This document shows, piece after piece, positions 35,974-45,700 of a stretch of DNA of 64,000 nt. The DNA lies in assembly GCF_900110755.1 (NCBI RefSeq), contig NZ_FOFF01000008.1:132346-196345 (forward strand), given 5' to 3'. The notes under the pieces were generated by a model. It was not told the DNA's origin and ran no database searches. It saw only the letters and a program-made list of their open reading frames with translations. The translations under genes and the position numbers were made by a program. The stretch is from Streptomyces sp. yr375 (lineage in GTDB: Bacteria; Actinomycetota; Actinomycetes; Streptomycetales; Streptomycetaceae). Every line of letters starts with the position of its first letter. Positions within the stretch are counted from its first letter, which is position 1.

Positions 35974-38213
35974 GCACGGACCCGGTCCCCCCGCAGAACA
36001 CGGAGCACGCCGATCCGGCGAAGCCGGGGACCACCGGCGAACCGCCTGCCACCGAGCCCGAGGCCACGGAGGGCGGCGGCGAGGGTGTGAGCGCTGACGC
36101 GGAAACTCCCGCCGTGCAAGCCGCAGAAGCAGCAGAAGCCGCGGAAGCCGCCGCGCAGCTCTCCGAGGCTCAGGCCGAGCTTGCCGCGCAGAAGTTGGAG
36201 CGGGAGCGGATCGAGCGGCGCAAGGCCGAGAAGGCTGCGCCCATCGCCGCCGGGGCCAAGCTCAGCGGGACGGCCGCCGACCTGCTGGCGGCCGTCCGCG
36301 CCGTGGAGGGCGGCACGAAGCCCCCCGCCGCCGTCTTCGCACCGGACCCCGCCCCGCGCTGCCCGGCCCCTGAGCCGGCCCGGCGTCCGCAGCCGGTGGC
36401 CGCCGCACCCGCGCCCGCCACGGACACCGTCGACGGCATGCGACGCGTGCTGGCCGACGGCGGCGCGCCCGAGACGCTCGCGCCGCAGACCGCCGCCGCG
36501 CTCGGCGAGAGCGCCGAGGACGTGCTGCGCGCGGACCCGTGGCACCTGCTGCGCGTCCCCGGCGTACGGCCCGAGCAGGCCGACGGGTTCGCGCGGGCGC
36601 TGCTCGGCCCGGAGTGCGCCCCCGACGACGAGCGGCGCGGCCGCGCGGTGACGGTCTGGCTGCTGGAGCAGGCCGCCCTCGCCGGGCACACCGCCCTGGA
36701 GCTGCCGACGCTCACCGCGGCTCTCGGCAGGCAGGCCGTGCCGGACGCGGACGCCGCCGTGCAGGACACGCTGGCCGAGGGCGAGGCCCTCGTCTTCCAG
36801 GACGCTCTGGACACCCCCGGAGCCGGACAGCCGCCTGCGGCCACCACAGGGAACGGCGAAGAGGGCGGCGAAGAGGGCGAGGAGGCCCGGCCGGTGCGTG
36901 TCCTGGTCGGTCTGGAGCGGTACGCGCTCGCGGAGGAGAGCCTCGCCGACGCGCTGGCCCGCGTGGTCAACTCGCTGGCCAAGGACGCCTCCGCGCCGTG
37001 GGAGTCGGCGACGGCCGCCGCGTCCGGCAGCACGGCCGAGCTGATCCGCGCCGTCGCCGGGCACGGCCTGGTGCTGCACACCGGCGGCGAGACCGCCCGC
37101 GCCGAACCGGCGGCCCTGCTCACCGCGGCCCGGGCCCTGGGCGTGCGCACCGTCGCTGCCTGCCACACGCCGGACGGCCGACGCCGGTTCGCGGCGCTCC
37201 TCGACGAGGCGGACACGGACGGGGAGGGGGCCGGGAACGGGAACGGGGACGGTGCCGTCGTGACCGTCGCCGGTCTCCTCGCCGGTGCCGAGGGTCCCGG
37301 GCGGGACGCCGACGGGGCCTTCGCCCTCGACCTGCTGGTCGTGCTGGACGCGCCGCATCTGGACGTGGAGAGCGCCGCGATGCTCGCGGAGTCGCTGCCC
37401 GACGGGGCGCGGCTGGTGCTCAGCGGGGATCCGGCGGTGCTGTGGTCGGCCGGTCCCGGCCGGGTCTTCGCCGACCTGCTCGCGGCCCGCGTGTGCCCGC
37501 AGGTCGCCTCGCGCACGCCCGACCCGGGACCGCTCGGCGAGCTGGTCTCCGGCGTCGGCATCGGTGAGCTGAACCAGGTCGACGCGCCCGGCAAGGAGAT
37601 CGTGATCGTGCCGGTGCGGGACGCGGGCGAGGCCGTGCACAGGACCGTGCAGCTCGTCGCCGACTCGGTGCCGCGGGCCTTCGGGATCCCGCCCGAGGAG
37701 ACGGTGGTGATCACCCCGGGTCACGGCGGCGCGGCCGGCACGCGCGCGCTGAACGCCGCCCTCAAGGAACGGCTGAATCCGGGCCCCGGCCGCTTCGGCG
37801 GCTTCGACCCCGGCGACCGGGTCGCCTACTCCCCCGTGCCGGGCCGTACGGTGCCGGGCCGGGTGGTGAGGGCCGACGCGGAGGGGCTGCACCTGACGTG
37901 CGCGGACGCCTCCGTGGTCGTACCGAGGGAGCGGGTGGAGCAGGCCGTGCGGCACGGGTGGGCGCTGACCGCGCACCAGGCGGTGGGCAGCCGGTGGCCC
38001 GCGGCGGTCGTGGTGTTGCCCGGGGACGCCGCGCAGGCCCTCTCCCGCCCCTGGGTGTACACGGCCTTCGGCCGGGCGGAGCGCCATCTGTCCGTGGTGC
38101 ACGGCGTCGACCAGGCCCTGCCGAAGGCCGTCGCCGAGGTATCGGCCAAACCCCGCACGACCCGGCTGCCGACGCTGCTGCGCGCCCAGGTCCCGGCGGT
38201 GGACACACCCTGA
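35970..38213 (+). CDS. Degenerate RecD2-like helicase/HhH protein
   Basis: A 747-residue protein. After about 150 residues of Ala/Glu/Pro-rich, probably disordered and coiled sequence comes a helix-hairpin-helix-like region (ADPWHLLRVPGVRPEQADGF), then a RecD2-like SF1B body. The Walker A position reads LVLHTGGETARAEPAAL without a GKT. Walker B is VVLDAPHL rather than DE. Motif III (LVLSGDPAVLWSAGPGRVFADLL) and the late motif YTAFGRAERHLSV are recognisable, as is LTAHQAVGSRWPAAVVV. It is therefore a helicase relative probably unable to hydrolyse ATP. Coupled to the aldo/keto reductase gene and followed by a terminator. Role unknown. Confidence 0.72.
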   Translation: MSTDPVPPQNTEHADPAKPGTTGEPPATEPEATEGGGEGVSADAETPAVQAAEAAEAAEAAAQLSEAQAELAAQKLERERIERRKAEKAAPIAAGAKLSGTAADLLAAVRAVEGGTKPPAAVFAPDPAPRCPAPEPARRPQPVAAAPAPATDTVDGMRRVLADGGAPETLAPQTAAALGESAEDVLRADPWHLLRVPGVRPEQADGFARALLGPECAPDDERRGRAVTVWLLEQAALAGHTALELPTLTAALGRQAVPDADAAVQDTLAEGEALVFQDALDTPGAGQPPAATTGNGEEGGEEGEEARPVRVLVGLERYALAEESLADALARVVNSLAKDASAPWESATAAASGSTAELIRAVAGHGLVLHTGGETARAEPAALLTAARALGVRTVAACHTPDGRRRFAALLDEADTDGEGAGNGNGDGAVVTVAGLLAGAEGPGRDADGAFALDLLVVLDAPHLDVESAAMLAESLPDGARLVLSGDPAVLWSAGPGRVFADLLAARVCPQVASRTPDPGPLGELVSGVGIGELNQVDAPGKEIVIVPVRDAGEAVHRTVQLVADSVPRAFGIPPEETVVITPGHGGAAGTRALNAALKERLNPGPGRFGGFDPGDRVAYSPVPGRTVPGRVVRADAEGLHLTCADASVVVPRERVEQAVRHGWALTAHQAVGSRWPAAVVVLPGDAAQALSRPWVYTAFGRAERHLSVVHGVDQALPKAVAEVSAKPRTTRLPTLLRAQVPAVDTP

Positions 38214-38218
38214 CGCGA

Positions 38219-38261
38219 ACGGCGGCGGTCACGAGGGTCTCCCCCACGTGACCGCCGCCGT
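38219..38261 (+). terminator. Hairpin after the RecD2-like gene
   Basis: A perfect 15-bp stem (ACGGCGGCGGTCACG / CGTGACCGCCGCCGT) with a 13-nt loop, a few bases after the stop codon. Confidence 0.7.
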
Positions 38262-38300
38262 CAAGAACGTCCGGAAATCACCGGCCGGCGGCCCTGTCGG

Positions 38301-39002
38301 CTAGCGGTCCGCGTCCAGTGGCTCCAGGTCCTCGTCCTCGATGTCGTCCACGAGATCCCCGTCGCCGTCCTCGTCGTCGTCGCCCTCGCCGTCGTCCTCG
38401 ATGTCGTCGAAGACCGAGCTCACGTCGAAGCGGCAGACCACCCGGCCGGGATCGGCCTGGTCGAACGGGGTCTCCAGCCACTCGCCCGGGTCGGCCGGTT
38501 CCTCGGCGGCCAGCACCCACAGCGTGGAGTCGCCCTCCTCGAGGCCGAACTCCTTGTGCCGGGAGGCGATCTCGTCCGCCTCGAACTCGCCGAACAGGAT
38601 GCCCAGCGCCCCGTGCACGGTGGCCGAGACCTCCGCGCCCGCTCCCCCGTCGTCCGCCGCCTCGACCCGCTGGGCCTGCGCCATCAGCCGCTGTGGCTCC
38701 GCGACGGCGTAGTCGCGGCGGATCAGCACGCTCAGCGCGTTCGGCTCCTCGGGGCCCTCGTACGGCGGCAGGGAGTCCTCCGCGCCGGGGATCTCGAAGG
38801 GCGTGACCTCGTCGTAGCGGTCGTAGAGCAGTTCGTCGTAGACCTCGGCGGCCGCCGCCAGCTCGTTGAACGCCTCGTAGACGGCCGGGTCGTCCTCACC
38901 CGTCCTGCGTTCGACCGCGGCCAGGTGGCGGTCGAGCGCGGTCTTGACCGCCTCGGCGGCGGCTCGTACCTCGGCAGCGGTGGGCTGCGCAGCATCAGAC
39001 AT
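38301..39002 (-). CDS. Conserved Streptomyces protein with acidic tail
   Basis: A 233-residue cytosolic protein I cannot assign. The N-terminal half is helical (VKTALDRHLAAVERRTGEDD, a possible coiled coil); the middle has alpha/beta character; the last 35 or so residues are almost all Asp/Glu/Gly, a strongly acidic disordered tail. I start at the ATG at 39002 (MSDAAQPTAAEV); a longer frame to 39041 has no ribosome-binding site. It is divergent from the DUF5703 gene with a 47-nt gap. Confidence 0.7.
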   Translation of the reverse strand: MSDAAQPTAAEVRAAAEAVKTALDRHLAAVERRTGEDDPAVYEAFNELAAAAEVYDELLYDRYDEVTPFEIPGAEDSLPPYEGPEEPNALSVLIRRDYAVAEPQRLMAQAQRVEAADDGGAGAEVSATVHGALGILFGEFEADEIASRHKEFGLEEGDSTLWVLAAEEPADPGEWLETPFDQADPGRVVCRFDVSSVFDDIEDDGEGDDDEDGDGDLVDDIEDEDLEPLDADR

Positions 39003-39049
39003 AGTGCAGACGCTATCCGTACCGGGCCCCAGCCCGCACAATAGATGCG

Positions 39050-39238
39050 ATGCCGGAATACGAATTTGTCGACGTCTACGTACCGCGCGGGGTCTCCCGC
39101 ACCGAGGCGACGCGACTGCTGACCGACCATGCCGAGTACGGACACTGGGAGTTGGACCGCCTGAGCCTGCTGCGTGACGGCAGCCGCCGGGTGCGGTTGC
39201 GCCGGCGCATCATCCGCCAGGTGCGTGCCACGTGGTGA
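39050..39238 (+). CDS. DUF5703-family small protein
   Basis: A 62-residue basic protein conserved in Streptomyces (YEFVDVYVPRGVSR...), containing an Arg-rich C-terminal half (RRVRLRRRIIRQVRATW). Function unknown; the charge would suit nucleic-acid or membrane-surface contact, which is speculation. A strong terminator follows. Confidence 0.75.
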   Translation: MPEYEFVDVYVPRGVSRTEATRLLTDHAEYGHWELDRLSLLRDGSRRVRLRRRIIRQVRATW

Positions 39239-39253
39239 GGTGAGACGACGGAA

Positions 39254-39289
39254 ACGGAGCGGGCCCCGCCGCGGCGGGGCCCGCTCCGT
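39254..39289. terminator. Bidirectional terminator between DUF5703 gene and chpC
   Basis: A perfect 17-bp GC-rich stem (ACGGAGCGGGCCCCGCC / GGCGGGGCCCGCTCCGT) with a 2-nt GC loop between convergent genes. Confidence 0.85.
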
Positions 39290-39310
39290 CGTGTGCGGTG
39301 CCCGGGAGGG

Positions 39311-40165
39311 TTACGCGGAGGCGCGTGCCTTGCGGTAGAGCACCGCGCCCGCGAGCAGCGCGCCCGCGCCGGCCGGCAGGGCGAGGCCGATCGGCAGCTC
39401 GCTGCCGGTGTGCGCAAGTTGCGCCGGGACCGCCGCGTTGGCCGCGGGCCGGTGCGCGGAGGAGGCGCCGGCGGGCGTCACGTGGCCCGGGGTGGCCGGC
39501 GTGCCCTCGGGTCCCGACGGGCTGGACTGTCCGTGCTCGCCCGGCTTGCCGGGGCCCTGCTCACCGGGCTTGCCCGGCGTCTCGTGGCCCCGCGACGGGG
39601 GCGTGTGCATGCCGGAACCGCTGTCGTTGGCGCAGTCGTTGCCCATCGCCGGGTTGAGGATCCCGACGACGTCGACGCTGTTGCCGCACACGTTCACCGG
39701 CACGTCGATCGGTGCCTGGACGTGGTTGCCGGAGCCGACACCGGGCGATCCGCCGGTGTGCCCGCCCGCGTGCGCGCCCCCGGAGCCCCCGTGCGCGCCG
39801 GAGCCGCCCTGGCCCGCGCCGTGGCTGGCGCCCTGGTTCCCACCGTGGCTGCCGCCGTGGCTGCCGGTCTGGCCGCCACCGCCTCCCCGGTGCTCGCCGT
39901 AGCCGCCCGACGACGCGCCGCCGCCCTTGTTGGCGCACGAGTTGCCGAAGGACGGGTTGAGCGCCCCGACGACGTCGACGGTGTTGCCGCAGACGTTGAC
40001 GGGAACGTTGACGGGCGCCTGCACCGAGTTGCCCGACAGGACGCCGGGCGAGTCCGAGGCGGAGCCGTGCGCGCCGGAGTCGGCGTGCGCGTAGCCGCCG
40101 GCGGCGGCGATCACCCCCGTCGCCGCCGCCACGGTCATAAGGCTTTTGCGGGTGACCTGTCGCAT
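39311..40165 (-). CDS. chpC: Long chaplin with two chaplin domains and a sortase signal
   Basis: A 284-residue secreted, wall-anchored surface protein of aerial hyphae. A signal peptide ends near residue 28 (AHA). Two chaplin domains follow: about residues 38-78 (SPGVLSGNSVQAPVNVPVNV start) and 139-180. Each has the paired cysteines (VCGN...SCAN; VCGN...DCAN) and a hydrophobic core. They are separated by a Gly/Ser/His-rich linker, and a Pro/Gly spacer leads to LAHTG, a hydrophobic helix and a basic tail, the class E sortase signal. Position next to chpH matches S. coelicolor chpC (SCO1674); the other long chaplins ChpA/B are less likely. Confidence 0.9.
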   Translation of the reverse strand: MRQVTRKSLMTVAAATGVIAAAGGYAHADSGAHGSASDSPGVLSGNSVQAPVNVPVNVCGNTVDVVGALNPSFGNSCANKGGGASSGGYGEHRGGGGGQTGSHGGSHGGNQGASHGAGQGGSGAHGGSGGAHAGGHTGGSPGVGSGNHVQAPIDVPVNVCGNSVDVVGILNPAMGNDCANDSGSGMHTPPSRGHETPGKPGEQGPGKPGEHGQSSPSGPEGTPATPGHVTPAGASSAHRPAANAAVPAQLAHTGSELPIGLALPAGAGALLAGAVLYRKARASA

Positions 40166-40301
40166 TGCTGAATCCCTGCTTTCGATCTCATCACTCGTCC
40201 CGAAACCCGTCCCGAATTCCTCGCACCATTCGCGCTGTTCGAATTCTTCAGACTCTTCGGGCTCTCGACTTCTTCGGTTCTTCCTGCGGAAAACGACCGG
40301 T

Positions 40302-40336
40302 CGGCCCCGGAGCGCAGGGCGTGCGCTCCGGGGCCG
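40302..40336 (-). terminator. Terminator after chpH
   Basis: Perfect 15-bp stem (CGGCCCCGGAGCGCA / TGCGCTCCGGGGCCG) with a 5-nt loop; a TTTT follows on the leftward strand. The remaining 140 nt up to chpC must hold the chpC promoter and show repeated GAAxxxTTCG-like words but no recognised site. Confidence 0.85.
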
Positions 40337-40368
40337 ACGGTGTGAGACGACCCCTCAGCGGGTCGACG

Positions 40369-40602
40369 TCACTTGTTGATGCAGGTGTTGCCGAAGGCGG
40401 GGTTCAGCAGCCCGATCACCGAGATCGTGTTGCCGCAGACGTTCACCGGGACGTGCACCGGGACCTGGACGACGTTGCCGGACAGGACACCCGGGGAGTG
40501 CACCGCGGCACCCTGGGCACCGGCGTCGGCGACAGCCAGGCCCGCACCCGCGAGAACCAGACCACCAGTGGCAGCCGCAGCGGCGACGACCTTCTTGATC
40601 AT
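40369..40602 (-). CDS. chpH: Short chaplin
   Basis: A 77-residue secreted amphipathic protein that assembles into amyloid-like fibrils on aerial hyphae. Signal peptide residues 1-25 or so (ending AVADA), then one chaplin domain with HSPGVLSGNVVQVPVHVPVN and the two cysteines in NVCGN and NTCINK. It is nearly identical to what I know of S. coelicolor ChpH (SCO1675). The ATG at 40602 is preceded by AAGGAGG; an upstream ATG at 40632 is not the start. A BldN-type promoter lies 50 nt upstream. Confidence 0.96.
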   Translation of the reverse strand: MIKKVVAAAAATGGLVLAGAGLAVADAGAQGAAVHSPGVLSGNVVQVPVHVPVNVCGNTISVIGLLNPAFGNTCINK

Positions 40603-40651
40603 TATTCCTCCTTGTAGGCAAAGCGATCCCAAGCAGCGGATCGCATCACCA

Positions 40652-40679
40652 GTAACGAGGCGGAATTAATGAGGCTACG
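40652..40679 (-). promoter_or_regulatory. Candidate sigma-BldN promoter of chpH
   Basis: Reading leftward: CGTAGC (40679-40674), exactly 16 nt, then CGTTAC (40657-40652). The published BldN consensus, as I recall it, is CGTAAC-N16-CGTTGA, so 5/6 and 4/6 positions agree with the correct spacing. It sits about 50 nt upstream of the chpH start; chaplins are known BldN targets. Confidence 0.6.
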
Positions 40680-40778
40680 CGTTTATCGTCGCATTCACTC
40701 TTCCCAGTCACGTCCGCACAAGCGCCCGATTTCCTCCGTCCCGCGAGGTCTGATCTCAACGGAATAATTACGGACAAT

Positions 40779-42107
40779 TCAGGACGCGTCGATGAAGCGG
40801 TCGAGCACCCGCACCCCGAACCGCAGGCCGTCCACCGGGACCCGCTCGTCGACACCGTGGAACATCCCGGCGAAGTCCAGCTCCGGGGGAAGCTTCAGCG
40901 GGGCGAAGCCGAAGCCGCGGATGCCGAGGTCGTCGAAGGACTTGGCGTCCGTGCCGCCGGACAGCATGTAGGGGATGGCCTTCGCGGTCGGGTCCTCGGC
41001 GAGCAGCGCGGACTGCATGGCCTCGACGAGCGGCCCGTCGAAGGACGTCTCCAGCGCCTTGTCGGAGTGCACGTCCTCGCGGCGCACCTTCGGGCCGAGG
41101 ATCCGGTCGAGGTCGGCGAGGAACTCGTCCTCGTGGCCGGGCAGGAACCGTCCGTCGACGTGCGCGGTGGCCTCGCCCGGGATGACGTTGACCTTGTAGC
41201 CCGCGCCGAGCTGGGTCGGGTTGGCCGTGTTGCTGAGGGTCGCGCCGATCAGCTTGGCGATGCCGCCGAGCCGGGCGAGCGTCGCCTGCATGTCCTCGGG
41301 GTCCAGCTCGGTGCCGAGGGCGTCGCCGAGCTCGTCGAGGAAGGCGCGGGTCGTCTTGGTGACGCGCACCGGGAAGGTGTGCCTGCCAAGCCGGGCGACC
41401 GCCTCGGACAGCTCGGTGATCGCGTTGTCCCGGTGGATCATCGAGCCGTGTCCTGCGGTGCCGGCGACGGTGAGCTTCATCCAGTGCATGCCCTTCTCGG
41501 CCGTCTGGATCAGGTAGAGCCGCCGCTCCTCGCTCACGGTGAACGAGAACCCGCCCACCTCGCTGATCGCCTCGGTGACGCCCTCGAACAGGTCCGGGTG
41601 GTTGTCGACGAGGTGCCGCGCGCCGTACGTGCCGCCGGCCTCCTCGTCGGCCAGGAAGGCGAGGACGATGTCGCGCGGCGGCCTGCGCCCGCTGCGCAGC
41701 CGGTCGCGGACGACCGCCAGCGTCATCGCGTCCATGTCCTTCATGTCGACCGCGCCCCGGCCCCACACGCACCCGTCGGCGACCTCGCCGGAGAAGGGGT
41801 GGTGGGTCCAGTCGGCCGCGTTGGCCGGGACGACGTCGAGGTGGCCGTGGATGAGCAGCGCGGGCCGGGACGGGTCCTCGCCCGCGATCCGGGCCACGGT
41901 GGAGGCGCGGCCCGGGTGCGACTCGTAGATCTTCGGTTCGAGGCCCACCTCGGCGAGCTTCTCGGCGACCCACTCGGCCGCCTTGCGCTCGCCGGGACCC
42001 GAGTGGTCGCCGTAGTTGCTGGTGTCGATCCGGATCAGCTCGCTGCAGAGGTCCACGACCTCGTCCTCGCCGGTGACGCTCCTGGCCGTGTCGTCCGTCG
42101 CGCTCAC
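40779..42107 (-). CDS. M20-family metallopeptidase (dipeptidase/deacylase-like)
   Basis: A 442-residue zinc-dependent exopeptidase-type hydrolase. Zinc/catalytic motifs in order are LLIHGHLDVVPAN (His, Asp), GRGAVDMKDMDA (bridging Asp) and LADEEAGGTYGARHLV (catalytic and ligand Glu), with a dimerisation domain inserted in the middle (GTAGHGSMIH). The GTG at 42107 follows GGGAGGAA; the open frame further upstream is not coding. It is cytosolic. Natural substrate (a dipeptide or N-acyl amino acid) is not evident. Confidence 0.9.
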   Translation of the reverse strand: MSATDDTARSVTGEDEVVDLCSELIRIDTSNYGDHSGPGERKAAEWVAEKLAEVGLEPKIYESHPGRASTVARIAGEDPSRPALLIHGHLDVVPANAADWTHHPFSGEVADGCVWGRGAVDMKDMDAMTLAVVRDRLRSGRRPPRDIVLAFLADEEAGGTYGARHLVDNHPDLFEGVTEAISEVGGFSFTVSEERRLYLIQTAEKGMHWMKLTVAGTAGHGSMIHRDNAITELSEAVARLGRHTFPVRVTKTTRAFLDELGDALGTELDPEDMQATLARLGGIAKLIGATLSNTANPTQLGAGYKVNVIPGEATAHVDGRFLPGHEDEFLADLDRILGPKVRREDVHSDKALETSFDGPLVEAMQSALLAEDPTAKAIPYMLSGGTDAKSFDDLGIRGFGFAPLKLPPELDFAGMFHGVDERVPVDGLRFGVRVLDRFIDAS

Positions 42108-42332
42108 GCTGCTTCCTCCCGCTGTCGCTGCCGCTGGTCCTCCTGCTCCTCCCCATCCTCCCTCCCCCCGCGCCGCCGCCCAAGACCGATCCCGGCCCGT
42201 CACACGCCGTTCACGCCGGACGCGGCCGCCGGGCGGGCGTCCGCCGGTGATCCGCGGGTGATCGGGCACCCCGGAAAGCCTGGTAATGTTTACGTCGTCG
42301 CCGCGGGGGAAACCCCGCACGACAGACACCTT

Positions 42333-42417
42333 GTCCGGGTGGCGGAATGGCAGACGCGCTAGCTTGAGGTGCTAGTGCCCTTTATCGGGCGTGGGGGTTC
42401 AAGTCCCCCCTCGGACA
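42333..42417 (+). tRNA. tRNA-Leu (anticodon GAG)
   Basis: An 85-nt class II tRNA. Acceptor stem GTCCGGG pairs with CTCGGAC; the anticodon arm is CTAGC-TTGAGGT-GCTAG giving GAG, which reads CUC/CUU; a long variable arm (GTGCCCTTTATCGGGC) is typical of Leu; the T arm has GGTTCAAGTCC. No CCA is encoded. A -10-like TAATGT lies at 42284-42289, and a hairpin terminator follows. Confidence 0.95.
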
Positions 42418-42422
42418 CAGAA

Positions 42423-42468
42423 CCAGAGAGGGTGGTTCCGGCCAATCGGCCGGGGCCACCCTCTCTGG
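42423..42468 (+). terminator. Terminator after tRNA-Leu
   Basis: A 13-bp outer stem (CCAGAGAGGGTGG / CCACCCTCTCTGG) enclosing an inner CCGGCC/GGCCGG hairpin. Confidence 0.8.
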
Positions 42469-42469
42469 C

Positions 42470-42514
42470 GTGTCGGGCGTGTCGGGCGTGTCGGGCGTGT
42501 CGGGCGAGCCGGGC
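42470..42514. repeat. 9-bp tandem repeats
   Basis: Four exact copies of GTGTCGGGC (42470-42505) and one degenerate copy (GAGCCGGGC). They lie in the 358-nt gap between the tRNA and the pls gene. The rest of that gap shows an AT-rich TACTAAAATTT word near 42671-42681 that may be part of the pls promoter, and no ORF. Confidence 0.85.
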
Positions 42515-42775
42515 GGCGGCGGGGCCCCGGCGCACCGGGCGGCCTCGCGGTGATGTGGGGCACGTCTCGTCGCCGTATTGATCATGCAGGTCAGAGCAAT
42601 GCCGGGCGACTACCCTTGATCCTCGGACGGCCGTCCCGGGTGGCCGACGGGGGGCGGTGACACTAGCGTCGTACTAAAATTTCCGGCTTGTTACGGAGCT
42701 GGACCGGACAACCCCAGGCAGACCTGCGGGCCCGCCGGCGCCCCGGAGGCTTCCGGGATCGAGACGCGAGGACCG

Positions 42776-45700
42776 ATGGCAGCCACACACGAGAGCAGCG
42801 CTCTCGGCCTGCTCGACGAAGAAATCCGCGCACAACTCGGTGACAGGGCACGTTTCTCCGGGGGCCCCGCCGCCTCTCCGCGCACCCTGGTGGACATCTT
42901 CGACGCGTCCGTGCGGTCGTACCCGGACGAGCTCGCGCTGGACGACGGCACGACCACCCTCACCTACCGCGCCCTCGCCGTCGAGGTGGAGCACCTGCGG
43001 CGTCGGCTCGCCGCCGCCGGGGTCGGTCTCGGCGACCGGGTGGGCGTCCGGGTCCCGTCCGGCACCAACGACCTCTATATGGCGATCCTGGCCGTCCTCG
43101 CCGTCGGCGCGGCCTACGTCCCGGTGGACGCCGAGGACCCCGACGAGCGGGCCGAGCTGGTGTTCGGGGAGGCCGAGGTGCGGGCCGTCGTCGGCGCCGG
43201 GCACTCGATCACCGTGCACGGCGACGGCGCCTCCGAAGCGGTCGCCGGGCGGCCCGGTCCCGAGCACGACGCGTGGATCATCTTCACGTCCGGTTCCACC
43301 GGCAGGCCCAAGGGCGTCGCCGTCTCCCACCGCAGCGCCGCCGCCTTCGTGGACGCCGAGGCCGCGCTGTTCCTCACCGAGGAGCCGATCGGGCCCATAG
43401 ACCGGGTCATGGCCGGGCTGTCGGTGGCCTTCGACGCCTCCTGCGAGGAGATGTGGCTCGCCTGGCGCTACGGGGCCTGCCTGGTGCCCGTGCCGCGCTC
43501 GCAGGTCAGGAGCGGCGCCGATCTCGGGCCGTGGCTGGTCGAGCAGGAGATCACCGTCGTCTCGACCGTGCCGACGCTGGCCGCGCTCTGGGAGCCCGAG
43601 ACCCTCAACGACGTACGGCTGCTGATCTTCGGCGGTGAGGCCTGCCCGCCCGAGCTGGTGCAGCGGCTGGTCACGGAGGGGCGGGAGGTCTGGAACACGT
43701 ACGGACCGACCGAGGCGACCGTGGTCGCCTGTGCCTCGCTGATGTCCGGCGAGGAGCCGGTCCGGATCGGGCTGCCGCTGAAGGGCTGGGAACTGGCCGT
43801 CGTGGACGACGCCGGGGAGCCCGTGCCGATGGGCGGCAGCGGACAACTGGTCATCGGGGGCGTGGGCCTCGCGCGGTATCTCGACGCCGAGAAGGACGCG
43901 GAGAAGTACGCGCCGCTGACCTCGCTGGGCTGGGAGCGGGCGTACCGCAGCGGTGACCTGGTGCGCGCCGACGCCGAGGGGCTCGTCTTCCTCGGCCGCG
44001 CCGACGAGCAGATCAAGCTCGGCGGGCGGCGCATCGAGCTGGGCGAGGTGGACTCGGCGCTCCAGGCGCTGCCCGGGGTGGCGGGGGCCGCCGCGGCCGT
44101 ACGGACCGCGCGCAGCGGCAATCAGCTTCTGGTCGGGTATGTGGTCACGCAGGACGGCTGGGACCAGGCGGCGGCCGTGGAGCGGCTGCGCGCCGAGCTG
44201 CCGGCGGCCCTGGTGCCGCTGCTCGCGCCCGTCGCGGACCTGCCGACGCGGACGTCCGGGAAGGTCGACCGCAACGCCCTGCCGTGGCCCCTGGAGGGCC
44301 TGGAGACGGGCGGCCCGGCCGAGCAGCTCTACGGCACCGAGGCGTGGCTCGCCGAGCAGTGGACGGAGGTCCTCGGCATCCCCGTGGGCAGCGCCCGCGA
44401 CGACTTCTTCGCGATCGGCGGCAGCAGTCTCGCCGCCGCCCAGCTCACCACGCGGCTGCGCACCCGCTATCCGAGCGCGGCCGTCCTCGACATCTACCAG
44501 CAGCCCACCCTGCGCAAGCTGGCCCGGCACCTGGAGGAGTCCGCGCAGGACGACGGGTCGGTCCGGGTCATCGCCCCGGTGCCGCTGCGCGCCAAGATCA
44601 TCCAGCTTCTGGTGCTCGTCCCGCTGTTCACGCTGCTGGGACTGCGCTGGACCGTGCCGCTGACCCTGCTCGGGAACCTGCTGCCCGGGTACGGCTGGCT
44701 GCCGACCGCGCCCTGGTGGCTGGTCGGGTCCGGCGCGCTGCTGCTGTTCAGCCCGCCCGGCCGGCTCGCGATCGGCGCGGGCGGGGCGCGGCTGCTGCTG
44801 CGCGGGGTGCAGCCGGGGCGGTACGCGCGCGGTGGCGGCGTGCATCTGCGGCTGTGGACGGCGGAGCGGCTGACCGAGTTCTGCGGGGCGACCTCGCTGA
44901 CCGGGTCCTGGCTGACGCGGTACGCGCGGGCGCTGGGCGCCAAGGTCGGGCCGGACGTGGATCTGCACTCGCTGCCGCCGGTCACCGGTCTGCTGAAGCT
45001 GGGCCGGGGCGCGGCCGTGGAGTCCGAGGTGGACCTGTCGGGCCACTGGCTGGACGGTGACCGGCTGGAGATCGGCCAGGTCAAGGTGGGTGCGCACGCC
45101 GTGGTCGGCACGCGCAGCATGCTGTTCCCGGGCGCCCGGGTGGGCAAGCGGGCCGAGGTGGCGCCGGGTTCGGCGGTCACCGGTCAGGTGCCCACCGGGC
45201 AGCGGTGGGCGGGCGCGCCCGCGGTCAAGCTCGGCAAGGCCAAGCACAACTGGCCCAAGGAGCGGCCGGCCCGGGGCACGTACTGGCGGGTCATGTACGG
45301 CCTGACGGGTTTCGCGCTGACCTCGCTGCCGGTGCTGGCGGCGGGCGCCGCCCTGCTGGTGGCGAGCCTGTTCGTGGCCCCGGGCGACGGGCTGGGCGAG
45401 GCCCTGCGGGGCGCAGCGCTGGCGCTGGTGCCGGCGACGCTCGCCTTCGGTCTCGCGTACGCGGTGGTGCTGCTGGTCGCCGTACGGCTGCTGAGCCTCG
45501 GGCTGCGTGAGGGCACGCATCCGACGCACAGCGGGATCGGCTGGCAGGCGTGGACCGTCACGCAGCTCATGGACCGCTCGCGGGAGACCCTCTTCCCGCT
45601 GTACGCGGGGCTGGTCACGCCGGTGTGGCTGCGGCTGCTCGGGATGCGGATCGGCAAGGGTGCCGAGGTGTCGACCGTCCTCGCGCTGCCCAGCCTGACC

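Noticed and set aside
42470..42514. 9-bp repeats as a regulatory array or an origin-type iteron set
   Set aside because: They directly follow a tRNA terminator, are purely GC-rich, and have no associated replication gene; simple slippage is enough to explain them.
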